The notes: a model not told the origin generated them from the letters alone. 64,000 nucleotides of DNA from Jacaranda mimosifolia (GCA_018894105.1 CM032126.1:27998391-28062390), one strand, 5' to 3'. Positions 1 to 12,786 are shown, counted from the first letter of the stretch. Numbers and translations: made by a program.

Positions 1-940
1 CCGTTATAAGCTTAGTGAACTTGAATTTGTAATATTTTATGATAAATTTGGGATTAGTTGAGTTAATTGATAGAGAAAACCCTATAAATATTCCCGTATT
101 AACAACGTAATTAACTGTGCCGTAATGATAGCATTGATCGAACCCTAAAACTGCCATATTAAACGAATAGCCCTTGATTTTAGATTATTGATAGTATAAT
201 TGTAATTAATAGGGTCAAATGAGGGCCTTGACAGTGGGCCTATTATTTTTGCTAGGTAACGACGAAGTGGGTCCCATGGCCCAGTAAGCTATTGACGACA
301 AACTGTGGTTGCATTTCTGAGACTACGAAGGTGAGAATCTAACCTCTGGGTATTTATTTTGTATGCCCTATGAGGGTCTGCCAGTTTAGCCTTGATTATA
401 TCTATCCATTCTTGTGACAAACCCCTGTGAGGGTTTCTATTCTAAACTATAACTACTTCATGTTTATTAAAATTCGTGAATTATTTGATATCTTAATTGT
501 TATCTGTTACTTGTTTTGTAAACACTTGTGAGGGGTATTGCTTGTTTCTATTATGGTGTCCATAACTTTTATTAAGGTGTTCAATTTCTGTCCTTTGTAC
601 CCCCACAGCCTTGCCGGCTAACCCCATATTTCTTGTTAGCTATAAATGTTTGTTTCTTTGATTTTTCCTTCTAGTATTATCCAGTGCAATCCGTGGCCTT
701 ATAGGTATACATGATTTTAATTTTATTCATAGATACTCATACGAAAAATCTATTTAGGCCGAGTGTCAATCCCAGCGGAATGCTTGGATTACTATCCTAG
801 ACTTGTATCGTTGTATTAGTTTATTTGGTTGCGATCTTAACTTTCGGCAGTCGGGGTTGACTGTGGCCTAAAGCTTGATCGGCGAGGATCGATCCTACCG
901 ATTCGTGTGGTTGGGATCTTGCTTTCGGGGAAGGCTTGAT

Positions 941-2640
941 TAGGGGTGTACATTCGGTTTTTACCGACCGAACCGAACAGTTCGGTCGGTTAACCGAAAA
1001 TTTTAGTTTTTTACAATGCAAAACCGAAATCGAATCGAACAAAATCGGTTCGGTTTCAGTTTTTAACCGAAACCGAACCCTTTTTTTTTATTAAAAAAAA
1101 ATTCAGTTTTTTTCGGTTTTGGTTAAAACCGAACCGGGAAAAAAAAAAAGCTTAATTTTTTACCAAGAAAGTGTTATAAAAGTTTGTTTGACAAAAGTAA
1201 GTTAGTTTAATTAAAATTTTGAATTGGATAACTTATTCTTTTAGTACCAAAAAAATTATTTGATAAAAGTATATGTATATTGATAATAATATTTATTTTT
1301 AGGTGAAAAAATTGATTTAGATTACTTTTTTTTCTATATTGAAAATATTTGTTTTGATAAAATTATAATTTATCTATTCTAAACAAATACATTTAAAATA
1401 TTATAACTTTAAGAAGATAAATAAATATTTTAATTATTTTATGTTATCAAAATTTTAGTATACACATTGAGTATGCTAAAATTGCTAGCTTATAATCACC
1501 AAGGCAGATGCACACAATTTTTGTATATTTAAACCTTAATTGCTAAGATCGAGTAGCGAATTAAATCTTAAACTCAATCTACTAAAGTTAAATAGCTAAT
1601 TGATCCAATGACATCATAATATGGATTGCGGATTTGTAAATTTTGTAAAAAATACAATTATAACCTTATTAAATCATCATTTCTAAAAGACAATTATAAA
1701 ATATTGATAAAATTTGTATTCAAACTATCTTTTTTATGTTGAATTCTCTAATTTATCCTTCAAACTATATTGTCAATTTCTGTTGTTAAAATAATTAAAA
1801 GGACAAATTATGTAAATGAACAAAAATAACTTCTATTTTAGATACAAAACGGTCTATAATATAGATAAAATCTTTGTTGGTCAGCAGATACAATTTACTA
1901 CTAGTACTACCACAGGAATAGCCGAATAGGATTCAATCCCTTATTCCTTAGTTTGCAATTTAAGTTGAAATTTTAATTTTACTCATCAACATACCCTATA
2001 ATATATATAAGTTTAATTAATTAATTAATTTTCTTTTAATATAACATTTTTTGATGTTTAAATCATAATAATCTATGTTTTTATATGTTACGTGTATTAG
2101 TTCATATAATAAAAAAATTATGCAATTGTACCATTTGAGTTTAGAAAAAAATATCATTTTTTTCTCTTTATATTATAACTATTCATGTTTTTATATATTT
2201 ATATTATTTATAAAACATAGGGTTTTTAATAACTATTTTGATATATTATTTACTTCTTTTTTTCTCAATTATTTCACTTTATCAAAAAAAAAATTATTTA
2301 TCCCAAAAATTTTTAAATACATTAACATTTACATTATTTAAATATTTATATTTATTTATCTTAAACTTAAAATATTTAATAAAAATGTGAAATAAAACTT
2401 AAACTAGTAGTGATTGAATAATAAAATTTTGTATATAAAAAAAAAAAAGTTTCGGTTTTTCGGTTCGGTTAACCGAATCGAACCGATTTTTTCGATTTTT
2501 CGGTTTGGTTTCGGTTAACCGAATAAAAAAAACTGAAAAAACCAAAAATTGAATTTTTTTGAAATGAAAAATCAGGTTCGGTTCGGTTTTTTCGATTTTC
2601 GGTCGGTTCGATCGGTTCCGGTTTTTTTTTAACACCCCTA
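941..2640. mobile_element. Non-autonomous hAT element, 1.7 kb, with perfect TSD
   Basis: The termini are TAGGGGTGT at the left and ACACCCCTA at the right (inverted repeats). Both sides are flanked by the identical 8-bp direct repeat GGCTTGAT (933-940 and 2641-2648), the target-site length of hAT transposons. Subterminal regions are dense in CGGTTCGGTT and CCGAAC repeats on both strands, as expected of transposase-binding subterminal repeats. The interior is AT-rich and encodes no transposase. The target was itself a short repeat: host sequence around 872-908 reappears, diverged, at 2640-2678. Confidence 0.88.
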
Positions 2641-2699
2641 GGCTTGATCGGCAAGGATCGATTCTTATCGATTCGTGCTGCAGCAGTTTACCGAGTTGG

Positions 2700-2945
2700 T
2701 TACTCGTTAAGGATATATAAGGGGGCAAGCCATCTCACAGTAGTATCGAGGCGATATAAAGGAGTAGGCCATTTATGGTCGTATCATTTATACAAATGTC
2801 GAGGAAATATAAGGGGGCAGGCTGTTTCACGGTCATATTGTTTATTTAGTATCAAGGAGGTATAAGAAGGAAGGCTGTTTTACAGTTGAATCGTTTATAC
2901 ACAATCAAGAAATATAAAAGGGAAGGTTGTTACAGGGTCGTACAT
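2700..2945. repeat. Diverged ~60-bp tandem repeat inside the gypsy LTR
   Basis: About four units share the pattern ATATAAGGGGGCAGGCYRTYTCACRGT followed by a GTATC-containing spacer, at roughly 2705, 2755, 2808, 2862 and 2915. Units vary by substitutions and small indels. Each unit holds a TATAAA/TATAAG-like stretch. Such minirepeats are common in the U3 part of long plant LTRs and may be promoter or enhancer repeats; that role is inference. Confidence 0.55.
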
Positions 2946-3808
2946 GTAAAATATACTTATACCACTAGTTTTATAAAATGTTCTTGTCTAGTCTATTTTA
3001 TAAAACTGATCAAAATCTTGGATTTCGAGAGCTGAATATTTCATGAAACAATTTGTTCACTGAGTTTCATTAAATCTAATCATGTCTATGAGTTCTGAAA
3101 TTTACTATGAAGTTTATTTAAATGTAAAATGACTCGTCGTCGATATAGGACGGCATTGAGTTAGCTCTTTAAAATTTTGTATAAGAAATACTAGTTTCTG
3201 GTTTAGTTCGTAGATTCCTTAAACTCCTTCAATTCTCCAGTACCCACATATCGTAACTTATACTTTAGTTATCTGAATTCGGAACGAATGTTCTTTTTAT
3301 ACTTGTATATTGTATTCCATTTCATTTTGGTTCCTTCTATACATGCAAATGCTTGCCTCACTGAGTCATTCGAACTCACCCTCTTTATGTTGTTCCTTTT
3401 GTTCTTTAGCCAAATTGAAGAGTAGAAGGCATCCTGAGCTTGGGCCACCTTTTGGCGTAGTGTAAATATTGTTATCATGATATCTGTAACGGTAAGGATG
3501 CGAGATATTATGGTTGAATTGTAATAGGGGGCATATGCTAAGTTAGTGTCTTTTCTACTGCGAAGTATGACAGGTTGGAGTCCCTTAATGAATGATGTAT
3601 ATATATAAGTTAAATTATGGGCCTTTGAGAAATTGTGACTTGTTATGAGAACTTGGGTTCTACTTGTCATTTTCAGCATGACTAGCTTAAATTTTAAATT
3701 ATGAAATTTCTCAAGTTGAGAATTTTGGAGAGTGTAATTAGTTTTGAAAAAATAATATTGGAGTAGCACATCGATCTGAAGCAAGCACCTTTTGGACGGG
3801 GCGCTACA

Positions 3809-4606
3809 GATTCTACAACTCTTATAGCCAAATTTCTCAATAATCTTCTCAACATAATGAGACTGAGAAATGGCTATACCTTCAGTTGATGAATCAACTT
3901 GAGTCCAAGAATCATATTAGCCTCACCCATATCCTTTATCTCAAACTTGCCTTTCAGGTATGATTTTGTCTCATTTATAATCTCAAAGTTTGAACTAATT
4001 AACAGAACATCATCCATGTATAAGCATATCACAACTCAAGCATCACCTTTAACCTTACATTAAACGCACTTATCATTCTCATTTACACTGAATCCAAATG
4101 ATAAAATAGTTTTATCAAAATTTTCATGCCATTGCTTAGGTGCTTGTTTTGATCCATGGAGGGATTTAACAAGCTTGCAAACCTTTTGTTGGTTACCAGG
4201 AGCTACAAATCCCTCAAATTGATCCATATAGATCAGATCTCTTCCTTGAGATCACCATACAGAAATGTTGTTTTTACATTCATCTGGTGAATCGGGAAAT
4301 CATATATAGAAGCCAATGCGATAAGCACCTGGATTGTAATCAATGGAGCAATCGGGGAATAAGTATTAAAGAAGTCTATTCCCTCCTTTTGTTTAAAGCC
4401 TTTGGCAACTAATCTGGCCTTAAACTTATCTATGGTTCCATAATACTTAAGTTTCTTTTTAAAGATCTATTTGCATTCAATCCTAGTGCACCTCAGAGGG
4501 AGACTGACTAATTCCCATGTCCTATTAGAGACAATGGAATCCATCTCACTTTTGATAGTTGTCTTCTAATGCTTGGCTTTAGATAAGGCCATAGCATCCT
4601 TGAATG
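3809..4606 (-). pseudogene. copia-1 reverse transcriptase fragment
   Basis: The minus strand encodes recognisable copia RT blocks, including LVKSLHGSKQAPKQWH near 4160 and the catalytic LYMDDVLLISS near 4015 (YMDD in place of the common YVDD). It continues to the segment ISQSHYVEKI and ends at KFGYKSCR, where the gypsy LTR begins at 3808. Stops and a frameshift near 4250-4380 break the frame. The template-copying enzyme would have needed the missing RNase H domain downstream. Confidence 0.85.
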
Positions 4607-5089
4607 TCATAGGATCATCCTCGATATTGTAAGTAGTGAAATCACTTCCAAAATCCTTGACGACCCTGCTCTTTTACTCCATTTGGGTTCATCTGGCTCT
4701 TCAGGTCCTATGGATGTTGAACCAAAACTACTTGGATTAGTCCCCATATTTGACATCTTTTCCACATGTTCAGGAATAGAGGTCAATGTAAGAGTTGAAT
4801 CTAAAGAAACATCATGAGGTATTCCTTTTTTCATTAGAAACACGTCCTCAAAAAACATGGCATCACAAAATTCCATTGTTGTGTTAACCTCTATGCCAGG
4901 GATTTCAGACTTAATTACCAAAAATCTCAATGCATAAATTGTTTCCACATGGCCTAAAAAGACCGCATCAACGATTTTAGGACCAAGCTTTTTCCTCTTA
5001 TGTTTTGGGACTAGAAATTTTGTAAGACAGCCCCAAACTCAGAAATATTTTAAGCTAGGTTTTCTTCCTTTCCAAAATTTAAATGGAGT

Positions 5090-6130
5090 GCACTATTTAT
5101 GCTTCAGAGGGACCTTGTTCAGAATATAGCAAGTCGTATTCAAAGCCTCTTCCAACATATATTTAGGTAGTCTGTAATTCAAAAGTAGACTGTTAATCAT
5201 TTCTTTAAAAGTTCTATTCTTTCGTTCTGCTACCCCATTAGATGAGGGAGAGGAAGAAGAAAGTATTTTCATAAATAATACTAAAGTTTTAGCAAAATTC
5301 ATTGAAAGGATTCGACTCATACTCTCCACCTCTATCTGATCTTAACATTTTAAGTTTCTTACCAGTTTGATTTTTATCTTCATTTCTGAAAATGACAAAA
5401 TTTTCAAGTACTTCATCCTTATGTTTTAACAAAGAAACATAACAGTCATCTATAAGGATAATGAAGTATCTCTTCTGATATTTTGTTAAGATCCCATTGA
5501 ACTCACAAATATCCATGTGCACAAGCTCAATTAATCAAAATTTCTTTCAACTAATTGGTAAGGTTTTCTTACTTGTTTGGCTTCAGCACATATTTTGACA
5601 TTTGTGGCTATGCTCAATATCATGTTTAGGTATTACCTTCAAGTTCATCATGCATTTAACATAACCAAAATTCAACTGACCTAAACAACTATGCCATATG
5701 TCAGAACTTTCAACTGTATTCACTAACGATTTAGAATATGCATTTTATTATAAGACTCAAAACCAACATACTCAACTCTTAATTTAAACAAACGATTAGT
5801 TCAATAGCCTTTTTCCAATAAACAAACCATAATGTTGAATTACAACTTTATCAAATTTGAAAGCAAGCTTGTAGCTTTCCCTAACTATTACAGAACTACT
5901 AATAATATTTCTCTGTATAGTTGGGACGTGATGCACCCTTTGCAAAGGCAGTATGTGCCTTGAAGGGAACTTCAGGTCCACGCGTCCTATCCCAAGAACT
6001 TTAGCAGCATTGAAGTTTCCCATCATCATAGATTTTCCATCAACTGGCTGACAAGACACAAATAGCAATTTATCAGTACAAACATGCACATTTGCCCTAG
6101 TGTCTATTAACTAGTCAAATGCTTTATAAA
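5090..6130 (-). pseudogene. copia-1 protease and integrase, broken
   Basis: Near 6100 the minus strand encodes LIDTRANVHVC. This corresponds to the aspartic-protease motif D(S/T)GA, with the glycine replaced by arginine, which would by itself inactivate the enzyme. Integrase follows. Its catalytic core shows DICEFNG, LIDDC, LRSDRGGEY and NGVAERKNRT, giving the expected acidic residues, including Asp of SDRGGEY and Glu of AERKNR. The two halves (about 5522-5289 and 5329-5093) are in different frames, so at least one frameshift has occurred. The downstream linker (4948-4607) continues with the integrase C-terminal region (LVIKSEIPGIEVNTTMEFCD). Confidence 0.8.
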
Positions 6131-6249
6131 TAGTATAAGCTTTAGGTTTTGAAGTTACATAACTATCAACGATCATCTCTGGAGCTCTAGCTTCGCTAGT
6201 CTCCCGAACAACCATGTTGACCACTGTAGAGGCAGTTGAGTTGGGTTTG

Positions 6250-7095
6250 GGTTTGGCTTTCTTCAAGGGACAATCCTTGGCCCAATGGCCTACCTGTCCA
6301 CAATCCTAGCATGGTTTGTTTGCTTTTGGTTTCTTAGATTTGGCTTTTCCTTTATTAATGGTTTTATAGTTTGAGTTTACTTGGTTCATTTTATTATTAA
6401 ATTTCTTCTTTTCTCCAGTTACTGTATTAGTCTGTGGTTGGTGCTCAACTGGAATCCCATGAGTTTGATTTTGGTCTTTCTCTTTGATATGTTTATAGTA
6501 ATATAAGATCGTCTAGGGACAACTTCCCTTTCTGATGCTTGAGTGTAATTAATTCCAAAATTTTCCCAAGACTTGAAAAATTTATCCGCTATAGACATGA
6601 CTAGAAATTTCTCAGGAAGTTTCATCTTAGCATCAACAAGGGCATGCTCAAGTTAATCAGTTCATGTGTTTGTTCAATTACAGACTTTTCCTCAACCATA
6701 TGATATTTCATGAACTTGGAAACAAAATACTTCTCGAGCCCTTACTCTTTAGTATTATATTTCTGGTCCAACTCATCCTACAACGACTTAGCAGTGTACG
6801 AGTCAGAGCAGCATAGTTGAAGAGAACATTTGATAGTAACGCAAAATGATCCCTCGACCTAGCTGATCTTTCTCGGTCCACTCAGCTATTTCAGCTATTT
6901 TGGGATCGATATCGGTTAGTTCAAGTCTAGTCACCTGAATCATCGAAAGAAGACCTTTCATCTGAACAATGTTTTCACTCATTATTGCCAATGTATGAAA
7001 AACTGGCCCCCAAACTTTTCTGGCAAGGAAGATAGGTCAACTTTGAAAGACAACAAAGAACCAGCACTAGAACCAATTATAGAAGAAGATGCCAT
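6250..7095 (-). pseudogene. gag: copia-1 gag (capsid and nucleocapsid), broken
   Basis: The start codon is at 7095-7093; the protein begins MASSSIIGSSAG and runs into a copia-type capsid with the segment LSSLPEKFGGPVF, a variant of the usual KLxGxNFxxWK motif. Near 6310 the nucleocapsid zinc knuckle reads C-stop-D-C-GQVG-H-WAKD-C. The CX2CX4HX4C ligands are intact, but an in-frame TAG lies between the first two cysteines. Gag packages element RNA into cytoplasmic particles. Several further stops and shifts occur between 6990 and 6420, so no full-length product is possible. Confidence 0.75.
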
Positions 7096-7574
7096 TTTTC
7101 AGAAATACAACTAGTTTTAAACAAACACTAAACACTAATTTCTTCAAGATTGTTTGAAACAAGCATATTATAAACAATAGTTTATAACAAAATTACAAAA
7201 CAGATTATAATCACAAGGGCAATGTTTGTAAAAATTAGTAACATAAATATTTCATGAAAACAACATACGATATATAAATATATATATATATATCAATTTA
7301 GTTCAAACAGTATATACCAGAAGCAAACACTAGCTGGAATATGAAAATAAGAGAATTTAAATAGTAAAATAAAGAACTTAGCTAAAAGTTATGTATCATA
7401 ACAGAACTTGGAAATAGGTCTGACTGAATTACTAGAAATTGGTTTACCTTATAGAAATTATTGCCCCTCACCAAAGCAACAGGTACTGCAAAATTTCCTC
7501 TAGGATAGGATAGTCCAAAAGCTTTCTACTGCACCCTAGAACAGCTTTACCTCAATCATTATTGTGTCGCTGGA

Positions 7575-7586
7575 ACTCTGGTAGCA
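7575..7586 (-). other. copia-1 primer-binding site (degenerate)
   Basis: The minus strand reads TGCTACCAGAGT here. This matches 9 of 12 bases of TGGTATCAGAGC, the usual primer site complementary to plant initiator tRNA-Met. It lies directly after the inferred 5' LTR and about 480 bases before the gag start. Confidence 0.45.
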
Positions 7587-8096
7587 ACACAAATATAAAC
7601 AAAAACAAATATTTTGTTTTTGCATATATATGAGAGGGAGAGAAGAGATATTCAGCTTTTCTATGGTATATTCATTCTGCCTGCAACAGTAGGTTTATAT
7701 AGGCAAGAATGGAGTCCAAAAACATGTCCACATTCATTCTGGACCAGGTGCAATGCACCTGTAACTCCAGAACTGTTTCTGGATATATAGTTTTTGTAAT
7801 TACAAAAATGTGCAAAAAGGGTTCTGCAAAGACCCAAGATAATTCGCTCAAATGCCTATCACCGGAGTTGTAGCCAAGCTGGGTGGGTGGCAACGGCAGT
7901 GCGCTTGTGGGCACACCCTCATTAGACCCTTAGTTGATACTTTAGCAAGCACCAATACTTGAACCACCTATAAGGTACATTCCCTTTGGAAAAACTTCCA
8001 ATGTGGGATAAGTGGTCTAGCATTAGGCATAGAAGCCTTTTATACTCGAACTTAATCCCCCACAATTTATCTCACAACCAATGTGGGATTCCCCCA
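7587..8096 (-). repeat. copia-1 5' LTR with TATA box
   Basis: The region precedes gag on the minus strand. It contains GCCTATATAAAC near 7690-7701, a good TATA box about 100 bp before the inferred LTR end, plus a second TATAAAAGG near 8037. Twin copies of CCAATGTGGGAT (7998 and 8079) resemble motifs often seen in plant copia LTRs. The outer boundary at TGTGGGGGAATCCC (about 8096) is estimated, because the second LTR is outside the window. Confidence 0.5.
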
Positions 8097-8958
8097 CATT
8101 CATAATCTCTAGCTCTTTTGTTTTCCTCTTCACATTTATGCAACACTTATGATTTACAACCAAATTGGCATTAACCATAAATTTATATCACTTCTTAATC
8201 ATGTAATTAGTCTCAATCCCAATTGATTTGATATTTTAACGACAATTCAAACTTGTCGTTAAAAATCTCTAGATTTATACAACCAAATTACATTTTCAAA
8301 CTCCATTACTATCTTTTAATATTCAATCATTAAAAATATATTTGTTTAATTTTTTTAATGAAATACATTTTATTTTATTATGATGTCTCATATTATGTTA
8401 AAGTAATATGTTAAAGTAAAACCCACACTATTATCATTTGCTATGTTGCGTAACTAATTTAACGACAATTCAAACTTGTTAACTAATATTTTCATCTTAT
8501 ATCATCACAAGTAATAGAATACACAATCAACTAAATAATGGTTCTCATATGTATATTGTTTTATTTATGCGACATAAAGAAAAAGTAATGAGGTTTGCGA
8601 ATTATTGTTTTTATATTAACATATTATTTTCAAGCGGATAAAATTAGTATTTTTACCCCTAGTCCAAATATTTTTATTTTTGCGCAAAAGTGCGTGCTAA
8701 ATATTTCCAATATTTGACCAGGCTTAAAATGTAAATTGAAAAATGAACATGCAACCAAACAAGGCTTTGCTCTCTTACATTAACAATGTGCCCGTCTTTT
8801 TTTTTTTTTTTTTTTAAATTCAGTACACGTGCGTACTAAGAATTTATTAGATTTGAATTCTATTATGTGACAAGGTGATACAATTGAGATATTACTTGAG
8901 AAAACTAAATATTATCTAAAGGGCATTTGGCACTTGGTACTTGGGATGTAGCAATATC
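8097..8958. other. AT-rich stretch without recognised genes
   Basis: No coding signal, RNA gene or complete repeat was recognised. A short direct repeat, AACGACAATTCAAACTTGT, occurs at about 8239 and 8461, and there is a T17-18 tract near 8798. It is probably decayed TE sequence. Confidence 0.4.
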
Positions 8959-9186
8959 AAGGGAAAATGCAATTTTAGTCCCTTATTTTTGGCCTTCCAT
9001 CGGTTTGGTCCATTAAAATATTCAACTTGCAAAATACGACCTAAGGTTCATAAATTTCAACACATTGAGGCCAAAATTTCACAATTTTGGTCCTTTTTAC
9101 CAGAATCTTGGTAGAAATACGCCAGAAATTGGCATGCTCCAATCACATTTTGGGGCTTTTTTGACACATGTCCAATTTTTTAAATC

Positions 9187-9791
9187 TAGAGATGTCAAAA
9201 TTATCCGTCTCCATAGATACTCGCAGGAAATTTCCCGCGATGGGCGGATACGGGGATAATTTTCTTCCTATGGGGATGGGAATGGGGACAATTTTGATAC
9301 CCAATTGTTAAACAGTGCGGGGGCAGAGATCATAGTCCTCGTCCTGTGGGTACCCATTACCCATTTAAATTATTTTTTTCTTCTAATAAACTACATATAT
9401 TTTTATAGGAGCTAAGCTAAATGAAGAGCTCTTGGGAGGAATCATGCTAAATTGAGATCCCTTGGGAGAAATTGTTATGCTTTATTGAAATTTATGTTTA
9501 TGTATTATTTATCTTTTAATATTTTGTTGCAAACGTAATTAAATATTGTGTGTTATGTATAAAAATCTTTTAATTTTGGAAGTAATTTATGTTATTGGAA
9601 AATTTCAGTACCTTTTTTTATTTCTAAATTTTTTTATGAATTTTATAAATTCTAATTCTATCAAACCCGTGGATATTTGTGGAAAAGTTTAGTACTTATC
9701 CCTGCTTCTCCATAGGGAGATGGGGACCATTTTGACCTCGCGGGGGTGGGGGCGAGGTGGCTTTCCCTGTCCCGTCCCATTAACACTCTTA
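9187..9791. mobile_element. Non-autonomous hAT element, 605 bp
   Basis: The termini are TAGAGATGTCAAA at the left and TTAACACTCTTA at the right, an imperfect inverted pair. The flanking 8-mers TTTAAATC (9179-9186) and TTTCAACC (9792-9799) agree at 6 of 8 positions, consistent with an aged hAT target duplication. Both ends are rich in GGGGATGGG/CCCATTACCC-type subterminal repeats, while the centre is AT-rich and non-coding. The surrounding sequence (about 8960-9186 and 9792-9905) is itself a repeat starting AGGGAAAATGCAATTTTAGT. Confidence 0.68.
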
Positions 9792-9929
9792 TTTCAACCT
9801 TCCCACGTTGAATTGGCAAACTCCATCATATCACCTACTGATGTACACATCAGCGCACTACCACAATATTTAATTATGTTTTACAACAAAATATTAAAAG
9901 ATAAATAATACATAAACATAAATTTCAAC

Positions 9930-11480
9930 AAAGTATAACAATTCTGTGGTGAGGGACCTCGGCCAGAACCCCAACCTTTGTCGTGGCAAGGGACAGATAT
10001 CTAAGTAGTCTGTCATATATAAGATAAAAACAAACATACATCAAAATTCAATATATATCGACAATAATATTATTATGACAAATTAATTAGTTACATATGT
10101 GAAATACATAATAACAGCTGATAACTAAACTTAATAAAACACATAAGTTAAAACAAGCATGAACATACCGCTAACATAATTCAATTTTTGTCAAAATATT
10201 CAAATCCATTAGTCTCATCATCGTCATCAAATTCATCTTCATCATCGCTTAACCATATATCTTTTTTGTCAATATCACAAATGATATCTTCTAATATTTC
10301 ACATCCGATGCATCGACATCCTTTAAAGGATGATTACGATCTATAAGTCCTCTACCAATTCATTTGAATTTACTATATCAACATGCAATGGAGTATCATT
10401 CTAATAAGCAACTTCTAATGAATTTTAATTTTAACTCTACCCCTTGTTAGCCTTCATTTTACAATAGCCAACCAATTGAGCTTATCCTTAGTTCTTCCTA
10501 GGTATCGAACATAGTAAAGTTATCTAACTTGTTTGGCAAGTATAAATTGGTTATACTTCCTATACCTATTCCTTTCCTTAACTTCAACAATATTAATATT
10601 CTGTATGCATTATACGAGTCCTTTCACAGGAGTAGAATCAAACCACTCATAATGGAATATAACCACTTTCTTTATAGGTTCTCTTGAGTATTCTAGCTCA
10701 ACCACATCAGTTAATATCCCCTAATAGTCTTCCTTACCACCAATCCCATTGACTCCATTTACCCATACACCACTATTCACTATTTTTTTTGCCTTAACTC
10801 CATACATCTATGTGGAACTTAACCATTGACAAAGTATTTGGGTCATGTCCTAACCTATTTGTTAGGGTCCCAAGCCAAGTCATACAAGAACGAATTTGTT
10901 ATGTCGTTGCTCAAGTCATGGATTTTTTCATTCATCACATAAAATGTTAGTTTTGAATGAAATTTTTGTCCAATTTTAAATTGAGTTGAGATATACATAA
11001 TCAAGTTAGTGTAAATATACTTATGTAGGACTTAAACCAGTAGGCAATTCATTTTCAATCCTCACATTGACATCCTAATTGTCGATGTCGAAGTATTCCA
11101 CAAATAATTACATCATCATATTTAGGAACATATAGAAAACATAAAAGTAGTACTCAGTTTGAAGAAAATTGAAATTCTAATTAGTTCAATGACTTAATGT
11201 ATTTCTTGACCTCCTCACAATCAAGCAACACATGCAGTACTGCAACTCTAAGCTCGTCAGGCTTAATCACCTAGTCATAGAGGTACTAGAGACACGCCTA
11301 GTTAGATTAGACGGATATCCATATTCTAGCATTCGTAATAACTTTACCTATTCACGTACAATTTTCCTTTGCTCAGTTGTAAGGACATACTTAGCTTTAG
11401 GCTTGCTCCATTGTTCGTTTTCCTTTTGAATTAATTGTATAACATTGTATATATGCCTACATATTGGTGTTTGGTTCAAT
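9930..11480 (-). pseudogene. CACTA (En/Spm) transposase relic with DUF4218/DUF4216 remains
   Basis: Minus-strand reading frames interrupted by many stops carry blocks typical of the C-terminal half of plant CACTA TNP2-type transposases. Near 11420-11230 are QWSKPKAKYVLTTEQRKIV and YPSNLTRRVS, matching the DUF4218 region (usually xxPDGYxSNLxRCV). Near 10780-10500 come NSxVxxGxNGIGG and VELEYSREPIKKVVIFHYEW-like segments of DUF4216. Near 10290-10190 an acidic tail rich in Asp/Glu (DDEDEFDDDDE) follows. The intact enzyme would excise and insert the element in the nucleus. Terminal CACTA repeats and the catalytic N-terminal domain were not found, so this is an old truncated copy. Confidence 0.62.
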
Positions 11481-12786
11481 AATAAATCAGAAATCACATT
11501 GGTATAACCTAAGGAGTTTTCTAACCTTCATTAGAAGTCCTCCTACCATATAAATTGAGATAAAGCAATGAAGATTTGATGAATGCCTATCTATTTTAAA
11601 TGATTCTCATGAGCAAATTAGCTCTTGTTTAGTTTATGATAACAGAAAGCTATAGTAACTTGCATATTTTTTACCTGATTTTATATTCTAAATCAAAATT
11701 AAAGATTCAAATGCTTCATTTCTTGTCAGATCTAAGTGTATTTATCATAAATAAAAAATTTAAAGGTTTTAAGAAAGAACCGTTGAATCTTTTGTAACGA
11801 AGACATTTACTGTCTAAGGGCCATGAAGGGATATTTTTGAGAGACTGTTGCATGGAAAGAGTTGGGTATATCTCCCTTTTTAAATATTTAACAATTCAAA
11901 ATTTTGGCTCTTAGGGGTTATTATAGGGGGTTCCATAAAAGATTATCCCAACAAAATTTTTGGTAGAGTTTCCTCTAAAACTATTACAATTCAAGTTTTT
12001 TCTAACACACGGAACAAAGACATATGTCACACAAAGATTATAAATAAACTATTTAATATTATAACCCCTTATTACTCAGTACATATGCAAGCAAACAACA
12101 ATCCAACAATAGCAAATAGTAAGGCTCCATCCCTTTCCTCAAAGCCCATCCTCCAACCTAAACCACCAATTCTAGATGCTAGATTCTATATTTAGCGCAT
12201 GCTAACTATTTACAAAGACATAAAATTTCCATCATACTAGACCATATACGTAAAAAAAAGCACGTTTATCTACAAATATATAGAATATTGATAAATGACA
12301 GAACGAATGAAGAAAAGTGTTGGATATCAACAACAAAAGTAGCTACAATTCACAATTTAAAAGAATAGTTACAAATTAATTCAAAAAAATATTTATAAGT
12401 ATAGAAAATTATTCACAAAATAATTACATAAATATTACATCATACTTTTCAATCTCACTAATAATTAATACACATAATTTAACTAAGATATAATAACTAA
12501 AACGGTTTTCAATTAATATAAAATAGTCAATTAAATCCTAAATTAACCTTAAAGTACATAAACTTAATAATAAAATCTAAATTGAACAAACACTAAATTA
12601 AACAAATTGAACATATAATACAAATTTTAATAAATCCAAAATTAAACAAATATAATCTTAAAATATAAAAAATGTGAATAATCATAAGTACATACACTAA
12701 CACACAAAATATAAATTTAAAACCTAGATTAATATCTAATTTCTACAAAATTAAAACTGTAAACCTTAATATCTTAATCAATTTCA
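11481..12786. other. AT-rich stretch, probably decayed CACTA and unknown repeat
   Basis: No gene recognised. Composition is strongly AT-biased, with short A-rich and TA-rich runs from 12000 to 12780 and no open frame with family resemblance. It separates the CACTA relic from a LINE fragment. Confidence 0.4.

Larger units (their letters stand above)
1..3808 (-). mobile_element. Gypsy-type LTR sequence (partial), inserted in copia-1
   Basis: Read on the minus strand, position 3808 starts TGTAGCGCCCCGTCC, a form typical of the 5' end of large plant Ty3/gypsy (Del/Tekay-like) LTRs. It abuts copia reverse-transcriptase coding sequence that stops abruptly in mid-domain at 3809. I therefore infer that a gypsy LTR inserted into copia-1 and that the rest of both elements lies left of the window. 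No primer-binding site complementary to initiator tRNA-Met was seen in 1-900, so the far LTR end is not in view. The segment holds a nested hAT (941-2640) and a ~60-bp tandem repeat. It has no convincing coding region; a 171-aa minus-strand reading frame at 3269-3784 resembles nothing I recognise and is probably chance. Confidence 0.45.
3809..8096 (-). mobile_element. Ty1/copia retrotransposon copia-1, 3' end missing
   Basis: In order on the minus strand: 5' LTR (about 8096-7590), primer-binding site (about 7586-7575), gag start at 7095, zinc knuckle near 6310, protease near 6100, integrase 5530-5090, and reverse transcriptase to 3809. RNase H and the 3' LTR are missing because a gypsy LTR starts at 3808. 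The order protease-integrase-RT identifies the copia superfamily. Multiple stops and frameshifts show that it is dead. Its missing 3' part should lie left of the window. Confidence 0.88.

Noticed and set aside
1451..1490. Helitron-like 3' hairpin AGTATACACATTGAGTATGCT followed by CTAG inside the hAT at 941
   Set aside because: The base after CTAG is C, not T, and no matching 5' terminus was found nearby, so a Helitron end is not supported.
3269..3784. 171-codon minus-strand open frame in the gypsy LTR region
   Set aside because: No recognisable domain, no sensible upstream context, and AT-rich LTR sequence; length alone is not enough in this composition.
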